This document shows, in pieces, positions 33,930 to 41,491 of a stretch of DNA of 64,000 bases; position 1 is the first letter of the stretch, and the number at the start of each line of letters is the position of its first letter. Origin of the DNA: DATHBD01 sp035296325 (GTDB lineage Bacteria > Actinomycetota > Actinomycetes > Mycobacteriales > Micromonosporaceae); contig DATHBD010000023.1 in NCBI GenBank assembly GCA_035296325.1, positions 124,001 to 188,000 of the forward strand, read 5' to 3'. The notes under the pieces were generated by a model, which was not told the DNA's origin, searched no databases, and saw nothing but the letters and a program-made list of their open reading frames with translations. Made by a program: the position numbers and the translations under genes.

Positions 33930-34231
33930 TCAGCCGACCGTGGCCCCGAGTGGCTTGACCCAGCGGGTCCAGGATTCGTCCGGCCGGTAGCCGGCTGCCT
34001 GGTAGAACCCGAACGCCTCGGGGTCGCGTCGTTGACCATTGCGTCGACCCGGTGCCCACCGAGCGAGGCGAACCGTCGTTCCGCCGCCTGCATCAGTGCC
34101 CTCCCGACGCCGGCGTGCCGCCGCTGCGGGTGGACCGCGAGCCGGTACAGGTGGCACCGCCAGCCATCCCAGAACTCCAGCAGTCCGGCCGCGTCGTCGA
34201 GGCGCCCGCCCCGTACCTGGACTCCGTGCAC
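33930..34231 (-). pseudogene. GNAT acetyltransferase, internal deletion plus frameshift
   Basis: From GTG 34231 the frame reads GGRLDDAAGLLEFW and jumps straight to DGWRCHLYRLAVHPQRRHAGVGRALMQAAERRF. In intact GNAT proteins these two blocks are separated by about 45 residues (strands 2-4), so the middle is missing near 34169. After VDAMVND the frame changes: the expected DPEAFGFYQAAGYRPDESW tail is in another frame, ending at 33930. Adding one G near 34025 (GCGGACC in place of GCGACC, minus strand) would restore the reading. Acetyl-CoA loop QRRHAGVG is kept. Two independent lesions argue for a true pseudogene and not one sequencing error. Confidence 0.75.
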
Positions 34232-34295
34232 CAGTACAGTTCCCGGCACCGCGGCTACGCCGGTCCAGCCAGTTGTTGCGCAGCGGAGGTGCGAC

Positions 34296-34625
34296 GTGAC
34301 CGACTCCGGGTACTGCCAGGTGACCACCACGATCGATTCCCGCGAGGCGGCGGACGCACTCGCACACGGTGCCGTCGCGGCCCGGGTCGCCGCCTGCGCC
34401 CAGGTGGCCGGCCCGGTCCTGAGCACCTACTGGTGGGAAGGGCGGATCGAGACCGCGCAGGAGTGGCGGATCACGTTCAAGACCACGACCGGGCGGTACG
34501 CCGACCTGGAAGCGCACCTGCGCGGGGCGCACACCTACGACGTGCCGGAGATTCTCTGCACGCCGGTGACCGCTGGCAACCCGGCGTACCTCAGCTGGCT
34601 GACCGAGGGCGTCACCAGGCCCTGA
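34296..34625 (+). CDS. cutA: Divalent-cation tolerance protein CutA
   Basis: 109 residues; GTG 34296 has GGAGGT at 34285-34290. Whole-length match to the trimeric CutA family: VTTTIDSREAADALA, RVAACAQVAGPVLSTYWWEGRIETAQEWRITFKTT, and HTYDVPEILCTPVTAGNPAYLSWL. CutA proteins bind copper and other divalent cations. Their physiological role remains unsettled (metal tolerance, protein stability). A copper-related CopD-CtaG gene lies 450 bp away on the other strand, divergent across the broken GNAT gene. Length and motifs are normal. Confidence 0.93.
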   Translation: MTDSGYCQVTTTIDSREAADALAHGAVAARVAACAQVAGPVLSTYWWEGRIETAQEWRITFKTTTGRYADLEAHLRGAHTYDVPEILCTPVTAGNPAYLSWLTEGVTRP

Positions 34626-34713
34626 GCCGCCGGCGGCAGCGCGCTGCTGATGCGTGCACACCGGCACCGTGACAAGATCACTAGGACCGTTGCCCCTGCC
34701 CGGAGGTATTGAC

Positions 34714-36495
34714 ATGCTTGCGCCCCGTGACACCCCGAGTCGAGAGTGCCGCCGCCTCGACGGGCTCTGGTCGTTCGCGTTCGACGCCGAGGGTGTGGGT
34801 CGGGGGGAGGGCTGGTGGCGTACACCGCTGTCGGGCGGGCGCCGGATGCCGGTTCCGTCCAGCTTCAACGACCTGGTCACCGAAGTCGCCGAGCGGGACT
34901 ACATCGGCGACGTGTGGTACCAGCACGACGTGTACGTTCCGCAGGCGTGGCGCGGCCGGCGGATCGTGCTGCGCCTGGACGCGGCGACCCACCGGGGCAC
35001 GGTGTGGGTGGGCGACACCGAGGTCGCCGACCACGTGGGCGGGTACCTGCCGTTCGAGGCCGACATCACCGGGCTGTTCGAGTCGGGCCGGGCGAGCTAC
35101 GGCGCGCCGACCCGGGTGACGGTCTGCGTGAACACCGAGCTCACCATGGCCACCATCCCGCCGGGGCAGAGCTCGCGGCGCCCGGACGGCAGCGTCGCCC
35201 TGCGGTACTTCCACGACTTCTACAACTACGGCGGCCTGCACCGGCCGGTGTGGCTGTACAGCACGCCGACGACGTACGTCCGGGACGTCACGGTGGTCGC
35301 CGGGTTCGACGCCGCGACCGGCACCGGCACGGTCGGGTACCGGGTCGACGGCGGTGGGGACGCGGCGACCTCGGTCACGCTGTACGACGCTGACGGGACG
35401 GTCGTCGCCGAGGGCGCCGGCGCCGAGGGCACCCTGTCGGTGGCGCAGGCCCACCCGTGGGCTCCGGGCAAGCCGTACCTGTACCGCCTCGAGGTGGCGC
35501 ACGGCGACGACCGGTACCCGGTCCGGGTGGGGCTGCGCACGGTCCGGGTGGACCGCACCGGCGTGTACGTCAACGACGAGCCGTTCTACTTCCGCGGGTT
35601 CGGCATGCACGAGGACTCGGCCATGCGGGGCAAGGGCCACGACGACGTGCGGATGGTGCGCGACTTCGCGCTGCTGGAGTGGATCGGCGCGAATTCGTTC
35701 CGGACCACGCACTACCCGTACGCCGAGGAGATCCTCGACTACGCCGACGAACGCGGCCTTGTCGTCATCGACGAGACACCGGCCGTCGGGTTGCACCTGA
35801 GTCTGGGCAACCTCGGCACCGAGGGGGCCCGCACCTTCGGCCCCGGCCTGGTGGACGAGCAGACCCAGCAGGCGCACCGCCAGGTGATCCGCGAGCTGAT
35901 CGCGCGGGACAAGAACCATCCCTGCGTGGTGGCCTGGTCGGTGGCGAACGAGCCGGACTCCGCCGAGGACGGGGCGCGGGAGTACTTCGCCCCGCTGGTG
36001 GACCTGGTACGCGAACTCGACCCGACCCGGGTGGTGTGCTTCGCCAACGCGGGCACCAGCACGCCGGAGACGGACAAGATCAGCGACCTGTTCGACCTGC
36101 TCTGCATCAACCGCTACCACGGCTGGTACATCGACACCGGCGACCTGGTCTCGGCCCGGGTCTCGTTGGCGAACGACCTGCGCGGATGGCACGAGCGCTA
36201 CCCGGACAAGCCGATCCTGATGTCGGAGTTCGGCGCCGACACGCTCGCCGGCATGCACACGCTGCCGGAGGTGATCTGGACCGAGGAGTTCCAGCGGGAG
36301 TTCCTGCGGATGACGACCGACGTCCTGGACGGGCTGGACTTCATCGTCGGCGAGCACGTCTGGTGCTTCGCCGACTTCGCCACGGCGCAGATGGTGTTCC
36401 GGGTGGTGGGCAACCGCAAAGGGCTGTTCACCCGCGAGCGGCAGCCCAAGTCGGCGGCGTTCTGGTTGCGGGACCGCTGGACCGCGCGGGCCTGA
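34714..36495 (+). CDS. uidA: Beta-glucuronidase (GH2)
   Basis: 593 residues; ATG 34714 is set by GGAGGT at 34702-34707. The three GH2 domains are present: sugar-binding jelly roll (1-180), immunoglobulin-like (180-275) and TIM barrel (275-593). Acid/base E413 is in WSVANEPDS and nucleophile E505 in ILMSEFGAD. The N567-R-K569 motif in VVGNRKGLFTRERQPK is the carboxylate-recognition N-x-K signature that separates glucuronidases from galactosidases. It has no signal peptide, so it acts on imported glucuronides. It is convergent with the ABC transporter operon and may trim glucuronic acid from pectic or arabinogalactan side chains brought in by that system. Confidence 0.92.
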   Translation: MLAPRDTPSRECRRLDGLWSFAFDAEGVGRGEGWWRTPLSGGRRMPVPSSFNDLVTEVAERDYIGDVWYQHDVYVPQAWRGRRIVLRLDAATHRGTVWVGDTEVADHVGGYLPFEADITGLFESGRASYGAPTRVTVCVNTELTMATIPPGQSSRRPDGSVALRYFHDFYNYGGLHRPVWLYSTPTTYVRDVTVVAGFDAATGTGTVGYRVDGGGDAATSVTLYDADGTVVAEGAGAEGTLSVAQAHPWAPGKPYLYRLEVAHGDDRYPVRVGLRTVRVDRTGVYVNDEPFYFRGFGMHEDSAMRGKGHDDVRMVRDFALLEWIGANSFRTTHYPYAEEILDYADERGLVVIDETPAVGLHLSLGNLGTEGARTFGPGLVDEQTQQAHRQVIRELIARDKNHPCVVAWSVANEPDSAEDGAREYFAPLVDLVRELDPTRVVCFANAGTSTPETDKISDLFDLLCINRYHGWYIDTGDLVSARVSLANDLRGWHERYPDKPILMSEFGADTLAGMHTLPEVIWTEEFQREFLRMTTDVLDGLDFIVGEHVWCFADFATAQMVFRVVGNRKGLFTRERQPKSAAFWLRDRWTARA

Positions 36496-36505
36496 CCATG
36501 CCAAA

Positions 36506-36540
36506 ACCGCCGGTGGCCTCGTGATGAGGCCGCCGGCGGT
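36506..36540. terminator. Bidirectional terminator between uidA and the ABC operon
   Basis: 15-bp stem (ACCGCCGGTGGCCTC with GAGGCCGCCGGCGGT, one G-T wobble), GTGAT loop. CCAAAA on its left gives a TTTT tail for the leftward transporter transcript. Confidence 0.88.
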
Positions 36541-36567
36541 CAGGGAGCGAAACGGTGCGATTCCGGG

Positions 36568-37467
36568 TCAGGCGCCGCCCATCCCGGACGTGCTCACACC
36601 TTCGACGAGGTAGCGCTGGAAGGCGAAGAAGAACGCCCCGATGGGGACCAGCGTCAGGACCGACATCGCCATCATCGCGCCGTAGCTGTCCTGCGACTGC
36701 TGGTCGATGTAGAGCGACAGGGCCATCGGCAGGGTGTACTTCTGTGGATCGTTGAGGTAGATCACCTGGGACAGGAAGTCGTTCCAGGTCCAGATGAAGG
36801 TGAAGATGCTGGTCGTGATGATGGCCGGCCGGGTGAGCGGCAGGATCACCGACCAGAAGATCCGGATCGGCCCGGCCCCGTCGATGCGCGCCGCGTCGCC
36901 GAGCTCGGCCGGCAGGCCGCGCATGAACTGCACCATCAGGAACACGAAGAACGCATCGACAGCAAGGAACTTGGGCAGGATCAGCGGAACGAACGTGCCG
37001 ACCAGACCAAGGTGGTTGAAGATCGTGTACTGCGGAATCAGGACCACGTGCGTCGGCAGCATGATCGTGGCGATCATGAAGGCGAAGAGCGGGGCGCGGA
37101 GCCGGAACCGCAGCCGGGCGAACGCATACGCGGCCAGCGAACAGGCGACGACGTTGCCGATGACGGCGAGGATCGACACGGTCAGCGAGTTGGTGAGGAA
37201 CTGCCACACGCTGACGCCCGCGAGGCCCCGGAACGCCTCGGTGTAGTTCTCGGGGGCGAACTGCTTCGGGATGATGCTGATGCTTCCGATGATCTCGGTG
37301 GTCGGCTTCACCGACATGGAGAGCAGCCAGACCACCGGGTACAGCATGATCAGAAGCAGTGCCGCGCAGACCAGGTGCCAGACGATGCGCGGCACCGGGC
37401 TGCGCCGCGACGTGCGGCGCGGCGCGGGCGACGTGGCGGGCCGGCGAGTGGCCGAGATGGTGCTCAC
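36568..37467 (-). CDS. Carbohydrate ABC transporter permease (MalG-like)
   Basis: 299 residues, GTG start overlapping the stop of the upstream permease (37464-37467). Six membrane spans are preceded by a basic N-terminus with many Arg/Pro. The coupling (EAA) loop reads LPAELGDAARIDGAGPIRIFWSVILPLTRPAI, where the ATPase docks. NSLTVSILAVIGNVVACSLAAYAFAR is typical of the MalG/CUT1 family. Together with the MalF-like permease and the lipoprotein it forms a CUT1 oligosaccharide importer. No ATPase gene is in the cluster; in actinobacteria a shared MsiK-type ATPase usually serves. Substrate is inferred to be a rhamnose- or uronic-acid-containing oligosaccharide from the neighbours. Confidence 0.9.
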   Translation of the reverse strand: MSTISATRRPATSPAPRRTSRRSPVPRIVWHLVCAALLLIMLYPVVWLLSMSVKPTTEIIGSISIIPKQFAPENYTEAFRGLAGVSVWQFLTNSLTVSILAVIGNVVACSLAAYAFARLRFRLRAPLFAFMIATIMLPTHVVLIPQYTIFNHLGLVGTFVPLILPKFLAVDAFFVFLMVQFMRGLPAELGDAARIDGAGPIRIFWSVILPLTRPAIITTSIFTFIWTWNDFLSQVIYLNDPQKYTLPMALSLYIDQQSQDSYGAMMAMSVLTLVPIGAFFFAFQRYLVEGVSTSGMGGA

Positions 37468-38438
37468 TTGTTCTCCTCACCGGCGTAGTACACCCAGGAG
37501 CGGGACGTGCGGAACAGGATCGTGGTAACGAGCGCGATCGCCAGCACCAGCAGCCAGGCCATCGCCGAGGCGTAGCCCATCTGGAACTGGCTGAAGCCCT
37601 TCTGGTACAGGTACAGCGTGTAGAACAGGGTCGAGTCGCTCGGCCCGCCCCGGCCGCTGCTGATCACGTACGCGCCGGTGAAGGCCTGGAACGCGTGGAT
37701 GGTCTCGAGTACCAGGTTGAACAGGATCACCGGGGAGAGCATCGGGATCGTGATCGACCGGAACGAGCGCCACCAGCCCGCGCCGTCGACCGCAGCCGCG
37801 TCGTAGAGCTCCGGCGGGATCTGCTTGAGCCCGGCCAGGAAGATCACCATTGGTGCACCGAACTGCCAGACCGCCAGGATCGCGATGCTGAGCAGGGCGA
37901 ACGTCGGGTTGGTGATCCACCCGCCAGTGTTGATGCCGACCGCGCCCAGGCCGCGGTCCACCGGGCCGCCGGTGTCGAAGATGACCCGCCACACCAGGGC
38001 GACGGCGACGCTCGCGCCGAGCAGCGACGGTGCGTAGAAGGCCGAGCGGTACAGACCCATCGCCCGGCTGGCCCGGTTGAGGAGCATCGCCACTGCCAAC
38101 GCGGCGGCCAGTTTCAACGGCGTCGAGATCAGGACGTACTTGGTGGTGACCCACACCGACGTCAGGAACCGCGGGTCCTCTGTGAAGAGCCGCTGGTAGT
38201 TCTGGAACCCGATCCATTTGGGCGCTGTGAAAAGGTCGTAGTTGGTGAACGACAGGTACAGCGACGCGAGCATCGGCCCGATCGTCAGCAGCAGCGCCCC
38301 GAGGAGCCATGGGCTGAGGAACAGGTAGGCGATCCCGGGGCGTTCGCCGTAGCGGTAGTGCTTGTTCGCCTTGCCGGTTGGCCTCGCGTGCGCCGGCCGG
38401 CCGCTCCGGGGGACCGGCTTTGCCATCTGTTGCACCAT
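37464..38438 (-). CDS. Carbohydrate ABC transporter permease (MalF/UgpA-like)
   Basis: 324 residues with six spans after a basic N-terminus of about 30 residues. It shows the MalF/UgpA subfamily pattern: YLFLSPWLLGALLLTIGPMLASLYLSFTNYD, YRSAFYAPSLLGASVAVALVWR, and the coupling loop IPPELYDAAAVDGAGWWRSFRSITIPMLSPVILFN. It pairs with the downstream permease to form the membrane channel of a CUT1-type sugar importer. The gap to the upstream binding-protein gene (95 bp) holds a strong hairpin that probably lowers permease expression relative to the binding protein. The sugar is not known. Confidence 0.9.
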   Translation of the reverse strand: MVQQMAKPVPRSGRPAHARPTGKANKHYRYGERPGIAYLFLSPWLLGALLLTIGPMLASLYLSFTNYDLFTAPKWIGFQNYQRLFTEDPRFLTSVWVTTKYVLISTPLKLAAALAVAMLLNRASRAMGLYRSAFYAPSLLGASVAVALVWRVIFDTGGPVDRGLGAVGINTGGWITNPTFALLSIAILAVWQFGAPMVIFLAGLKQIPPELYDAAAVDGAGWWRSFRSITIPMLSPVILFNLVLETIHAFQAFTGAYVISSGRGGPSDSTLFYTLYLYQKGFSQFQMGYASAMAWLLVLAIALVTTILFRTSRSWVYYAGEENK

Positions 38439-38485
38439 CGGTGTCTCTGCCCTCGTTGTGTTGCGTTCTCGAAGGGGGACCGGAG

Positions 38486-38524
38486 GTGCCGGCCGGGCTC
38501 GTGGGTTACGGGCCCGGCCGGCAC
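38486..38524 (-). terminator. Intercistronic hairpin (attenuator) in the ABC operon
   Basis: Perfect 13-bp stem (GTGCCGGCCGGGC and GCCCGGCCGGCAC) with a 13-base loop, ten bases after the binding-protein stop in transcript order. There is no T tail, so it is more likely a 3' stabiliser or partial terminator favouring binding-protein mRNA. Confidence 0.7.
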
Positions 38525-38533
38525 GTCGCCGTA

Positions 38534-39856
38534 CTACTGGCCGAGCGTCTGCTTGGCCTCTGTCATGAAGGCGTCAGCGGCAGCCTGCGGCGTCTTCCGA
38601 CCGAAGATGACGTCGTCGTAGATCCGCTGGAACGCGATCTTGACCGTGCCGGAGCCCTTCGGCGGCGGCGGCGGGGCGTCCTTCAGCCGCGGCGCGATCT
38701 TCTTCTCGAACGCGTAGCCGGCTGCCGGGGGACCGGTGAGCTTGGCCCCGACGGCCTCCTGGTTCTTCTGGTTCACCGGCAGACCGCGGGACATCCCGAG
38801 GATCTGAGCGGCGTCCGGGTCGTTGATGATGAAGTCGATCAGCTGAGCGGCTTCCTTCTTGTGCGTCGACTTCTCCGACACGGCGAACTGCATCGCCGGC
38901 TTGGCGTACTGCCCCAGCGTGTCCGCCTTGTTGCTCGGGAAGTTGTGGATGGTCATCTCGCGACCCAGGAGCTCCCACGACTTGGCGGTGAGGCCGCTGT
39001 CGTAGCCGAACCCGGAGGACGCCTGCTTCTTGGCGACCGGGTCGTTCGCGAGCGAGCCGTCGGCCTTGGAGGTCTGCTCGGCCAGGGTGGTCGCGCCGCT
39101 CTTGCGCCAACCGTCGGTCAGGGTCCACCAGTCGGCGACCTCCTTGGCGGTGTAGCCGAGCTTGCCCTCGTCGGTGTAGAGGAGCTTGCCGTCCTGGCGA
39201 AGCTTGACCTCGAACCAGTCCTCGATGCCGCCCGGGTCGTTGATGCCGCGCACCGCGCCCTTGGTGAAGTCGGAGACCTTCTGCGCGCTGGCCTTCAGGT
39301 CGTCCCAGGTCCAGTTCTCGGTCGGCAGGGTCGCCCCGGCCGCCTTCCACTGCGCCGCGTCGTAGCTGAAGATCTGGGTGTTCTGGCCGACCGGGATGGC
39401 GTAGAGCTTGCCGCCGATCTTGCCGGAGGTCAGCAGCGAGTCGCTGATCTCGTCCACGTTGACGTTGACGCCGCCCTTGTTGAGCTCGGCGAGCTGCCTG
39501 CGCTCGCCGTACTCCCGCAGGTAACGGAAGTCCATCTGGAGCACGTCCGGGGCGTTGCCACCGCTGATCTCGGTCGCCAGCTTGGTGAAGTAGGCGCCGA
39601 ACTCCGCGAAGGAGGTTTCGACCTTGATGTGGGGGTACTTCTCGCTGAACTTGGCGACTGCCTTGTTCGTCAGGTCCGCCCGGTCTGCGTTGCCCCAGAA
39701 GTTGAATCGAAGTGTCACGTTCTGCGGTGGCGCACTGCTTGCTGCTGTGCCGCCACCCTCTTCATTCCCGCCGCAACCCGCGGTGGCGGCGATGGCGGCA
39801 ACCGCCGCGATCGCCAGCACCCGCCGGGCAGCGCCCGAGCCGGTCCTGAACCGCAT
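38534..39856 (-). CDS. Sugar ABC transporter substrate-binding lipoprotein
   Basis: 440 residues. Lipoprotein signal: basic start, hydrophobic run ending AATAG with the lipidated cysteine at 28, then a Gly/Glu-rich linker. The mature part is a cluster B (extracellular solute-binding family 1) fold: TLRFNFWGNADRADLTNKAVAKF, APDVLQMDFRYLREYGERRQL, LYAIPVGQNTQIFSYDAA, WTWDDLKASAQKV, and the C-terminal FQRIYDDVIFGRKTPQAAADAF. It captures oligosaccharides outside the membrane for the two permeases downstream. The promoter region contains a LacI-type palindrome at 40000. A rhamnogalacturonan or rhamnoside fragment is a reasonable candidate ligand from context only. Confidence 0.9.
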   Translation of the reverse strand: MRFRTGSGAARRVLAIAAVAAIAATAGCGGNEEGGGTAASSAPPQNVTLRFNFWGNADRADLTNKAVAKFSEKYPHIKVETSFAEFGAYFTKLATEISGGNAPDVLQMDFRYLREYGERRQLAELNKGGVNVNVDEISDSLLTSGKIGGKLYAIPVGQNTQIFSYDAAQWKAAGATLPTENWTWDDLKASAQKVSDFTKGAVRGINDPGGIEDWFEVKLRQDGKLLYTDEGKLGYTAKEVADWWTLTDGWRKSGATTLAEQTSKADGSLANDPVAKKQASSGFGYDSGLTAKSWELLGREMTIHNFPSNKADTLGQYAKPAMQFAVSEKSTHKKEAAQLIDFIINDPDAAQILGMSRGLPVNQKNQEAVGAKLTGPPAAGYAFEKKIAPRLKDAPPPPPKGSGTVKIAFQRIYDDVIFGRKTPQAAADAFMTEAKQTLGQ

Positions 39857-39999
39857 GGAACTCCCCTCCGTTGGGGCCCGCCTGTGTCAGGTCGGGTCCC
39901 TATGTGATCAATATTGAAGGTACTCGAAGCGGTACCCGGTGGGTACGACGCACGAAGCGCCCGGACGCCGCCGCAGAATCGCATCGGCCCGCCTCGGAT

Positions 40000-40011
40000 T
40001 GAAACGATTCG
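40000..40011. promoter_or_regulatory. LacI-type operator candidate, ABC transporter promoter
   Basis: TGAAACGATTCG, an imperfect palindrome around a central CG, 144 bp upstream of the binding-protein start. It shares 11 of 12 bases with the copies at 40256 and, on the opposite strand, at 46547. Confidence 0.65.
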
Positions 40012-40255
40012 AACGATGCGCTTGAGGAGGCAAGCTATGCCCGGCAGTGGCCCGTGTCAAGGAGTCCCGCCCGATCTGGCAAGCAGATCGCAACACAACC
40101 GAAACGCTCACTGTGGCTGATCGGAGAGCAGGTCAGCGTTGCGCGCCAAGCGCTACGCGTGGCACGCTACCGCCGTTGGCGCACGCTCCGGCACCCCGAC
40201 GGAGTCTACTGTGCAGGCATCGGCCGAAGTCGCTGCCACCGATCTGTTATCGATG

Positions 40256-40267
40256 TGAAACGCTTCG
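40256..40267. promoter_or_regulatory. LacI-type operator candidate upstream of lacI
   Basis: TGAAACGCTTCG, differing in one base from the site at 40000. It lies 189 bp before the lacI start and suggests autoregulation. Confidence 0.6.
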
Positions 40268-40455
40268 TTGACCAGACGCGGCGTTAGTACACCGGCCTTA
40301 CTTTGCTGCCACCGGCGGTCGGGTCAGCGGTGGACCCGCGGGTGCACCGGTGATCTCCCGGCGCCGCGTGGGGTTGGTCGGGACGCAACGGCGAGCCCCG
40401 GACCGCCTATCCTGGCGGGCGGGCACGTCGCGGAGAGGTACCGAGAGGAGTGCGA

Positions 40456-41487
40456 GTGACAGACGCTGTGGCCCGTCGCCGTACCCGGATCCGGGACGTC
40501 GCCGAAGCTGCCGGAGTGTCGGTGGGCACGGTGTCCAACGCCCTCAACAACCCCGACATGGTCGCTGAGGGCACCCGGCTGCGGGTTGAGGACGCTGTCC
40601 GCAGGCTCGGATTCGTCCGCAACGCCTCCGCGCGGCAGTTGCGGGCCGGCCGCAGCAGCGTGGTGGGCGCGATCGTGCTCGACGTGGGCAACCCGTTCTT
40701 CACCGAGGTGGCCCGCGGCATCGAGGACCGACTGGCCGAGGACAACTGCGTCCTGATGCTCTGCAGCTCCGATGAGCGCCCCGACAAGGAGTTGCGCTAC
40801 CTGCGCCTGCTGGAGGAGCAGGGGGTGCGGGGGATGCTCGTGGTGCCCGTGCAGTACGACCTGGACCTGCTGGACAAGGTGCGCGACCGGGGCACCCCGG
40901 TGGTGCTGCTGGACCGCACCAGCGCCCGGATGGACATGTGCTCGGTGGCCGTGGACGACGTCAACGGCGGCGAACTGGCGGCCGGGCACCTCCTGGAGCA
41001 GGGGCACCGCCGCCTCGCGTTCGTCAACGGCTCCAACAACATCCGGCAGTGCGCCGATCGCCGCAAGGGAGTCGACCGGGCGCTGCGCGCGGCCGGGCTG
41101 GATGCCGCGGACAGCCTCCTGGAGGTGACCGTGTCGACGCTCAACGCCGATGGTGGCGAGTCCGCGCTGGACCAGATTCTCCGCGCCCCGAACCCGCCGC
41201 GGGCGATCGTCTGCGTCAACGACCTGACCGCGCTCGGCGTGCTGCGCGGGCTGCGCCGGCGCGGCCTGCGGGCGCCGGAGGACGTGGCGGTGATCGGGTA
41301 CGACGACGTGGAGTTCGCGGCGATGCTCTCCACCCCGCTCAGCTCCATCCGCCAGCCCAAATACCAGCTGGGCCGCACGGCGGCGGAGCTGATGCTGGCC
41401 GAGGACGGCCCCGACCATGTGCACCAGCAGATCCTGTTCCAGCCGGAGCTGGTAATCCGCGAATCCAGCCGCACCCCCGCCAGCTGA
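40456..41487 (+). CDS. LacI family transcriptional regulator
   Basis: 343 residues; GTG 40456 preferred over GTG 40450 because AGAGGAG (40444-40450) then has a five-base spacing. The helix-turn-helix and hinge read RIRDVAEAAGVSVGTVSNALNNPDMVAEGTRLRVEDAVRRLGFVRNASARQLRAGRS, giving the usual minor-groove hinge. The rest is a periplasmic-binding-protein-like sensor (VGAIVLDVGNPFF, SVAVDDVNGGELAAGHLLEQGHRR, VIGYDDVEFAAM). It lies between the sugar ABC operon and the rhamnose operon, and three near-identical palindromes lie upstream of those operons and of itself. It is therefore the likely repressor of rhamnose/rhamnogalacturonan use, with a rhamnose-derived inducer. Convergent with rhaB, four bases apart. 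Confidence 0.88.
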   Translation: MTDAVARRRTRIRDVAEAAGVSVGTVSNALNNPDMVAEGTRLRVEDAVRRLGFVRNASARQLRAGRSSVVGAIVLDVGNPFFTEVARGIEDRLAEDNCVLMLCSSDERPDKELRYLRLLEEQGVRGMLVVPVQYDLDLLDKVRDRGTPVVLLDRTSARMDMCSVAVDDVNGGELAAGHLLEQGHRRLAFVNGSNNIRQCADRRKGVDRALRAAGLDAADSLLEVTVSTLNADGGESALDQILRAPNPPRAIVCVNDLTALGVLRGLRRRGLRAPEDVAVIGYDDVEFAAMLSTPLSSIRQPKYQLGRTAAELMLAEDGPDHVHQQILFQPELVIRESSRTPAS

Positions 41488-41491
41488 CGCC

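Larger units (their letters stand above)
39857..40455. other. 599-bp divergent control region of ABC operon and lacI
   Basis: No credible gene lies here; short open frames at 40047-40290 have random-looking composition. The region is less GC-rich than the neighbours and carries two copies of a TGAAACGnTTCG palindrome (40000, 40256), plus a related half-site GAAACGCT near 40093. It should contain both the leftward promoter for the transporter and the rightward one for lacI. Confidence 0.6.

Noticed and set aside
34681..36504. 607-codon minus-strand frame opposite beta-glucuronidase
   Set aside because: Antisense shadow of a gene with complete GH2 motifs.
40047..40290. Two overlapping short frames between the ABC operon and lacI
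   Set aside because: Random-looking translations, overlap with candidate operators, no ribosome site.
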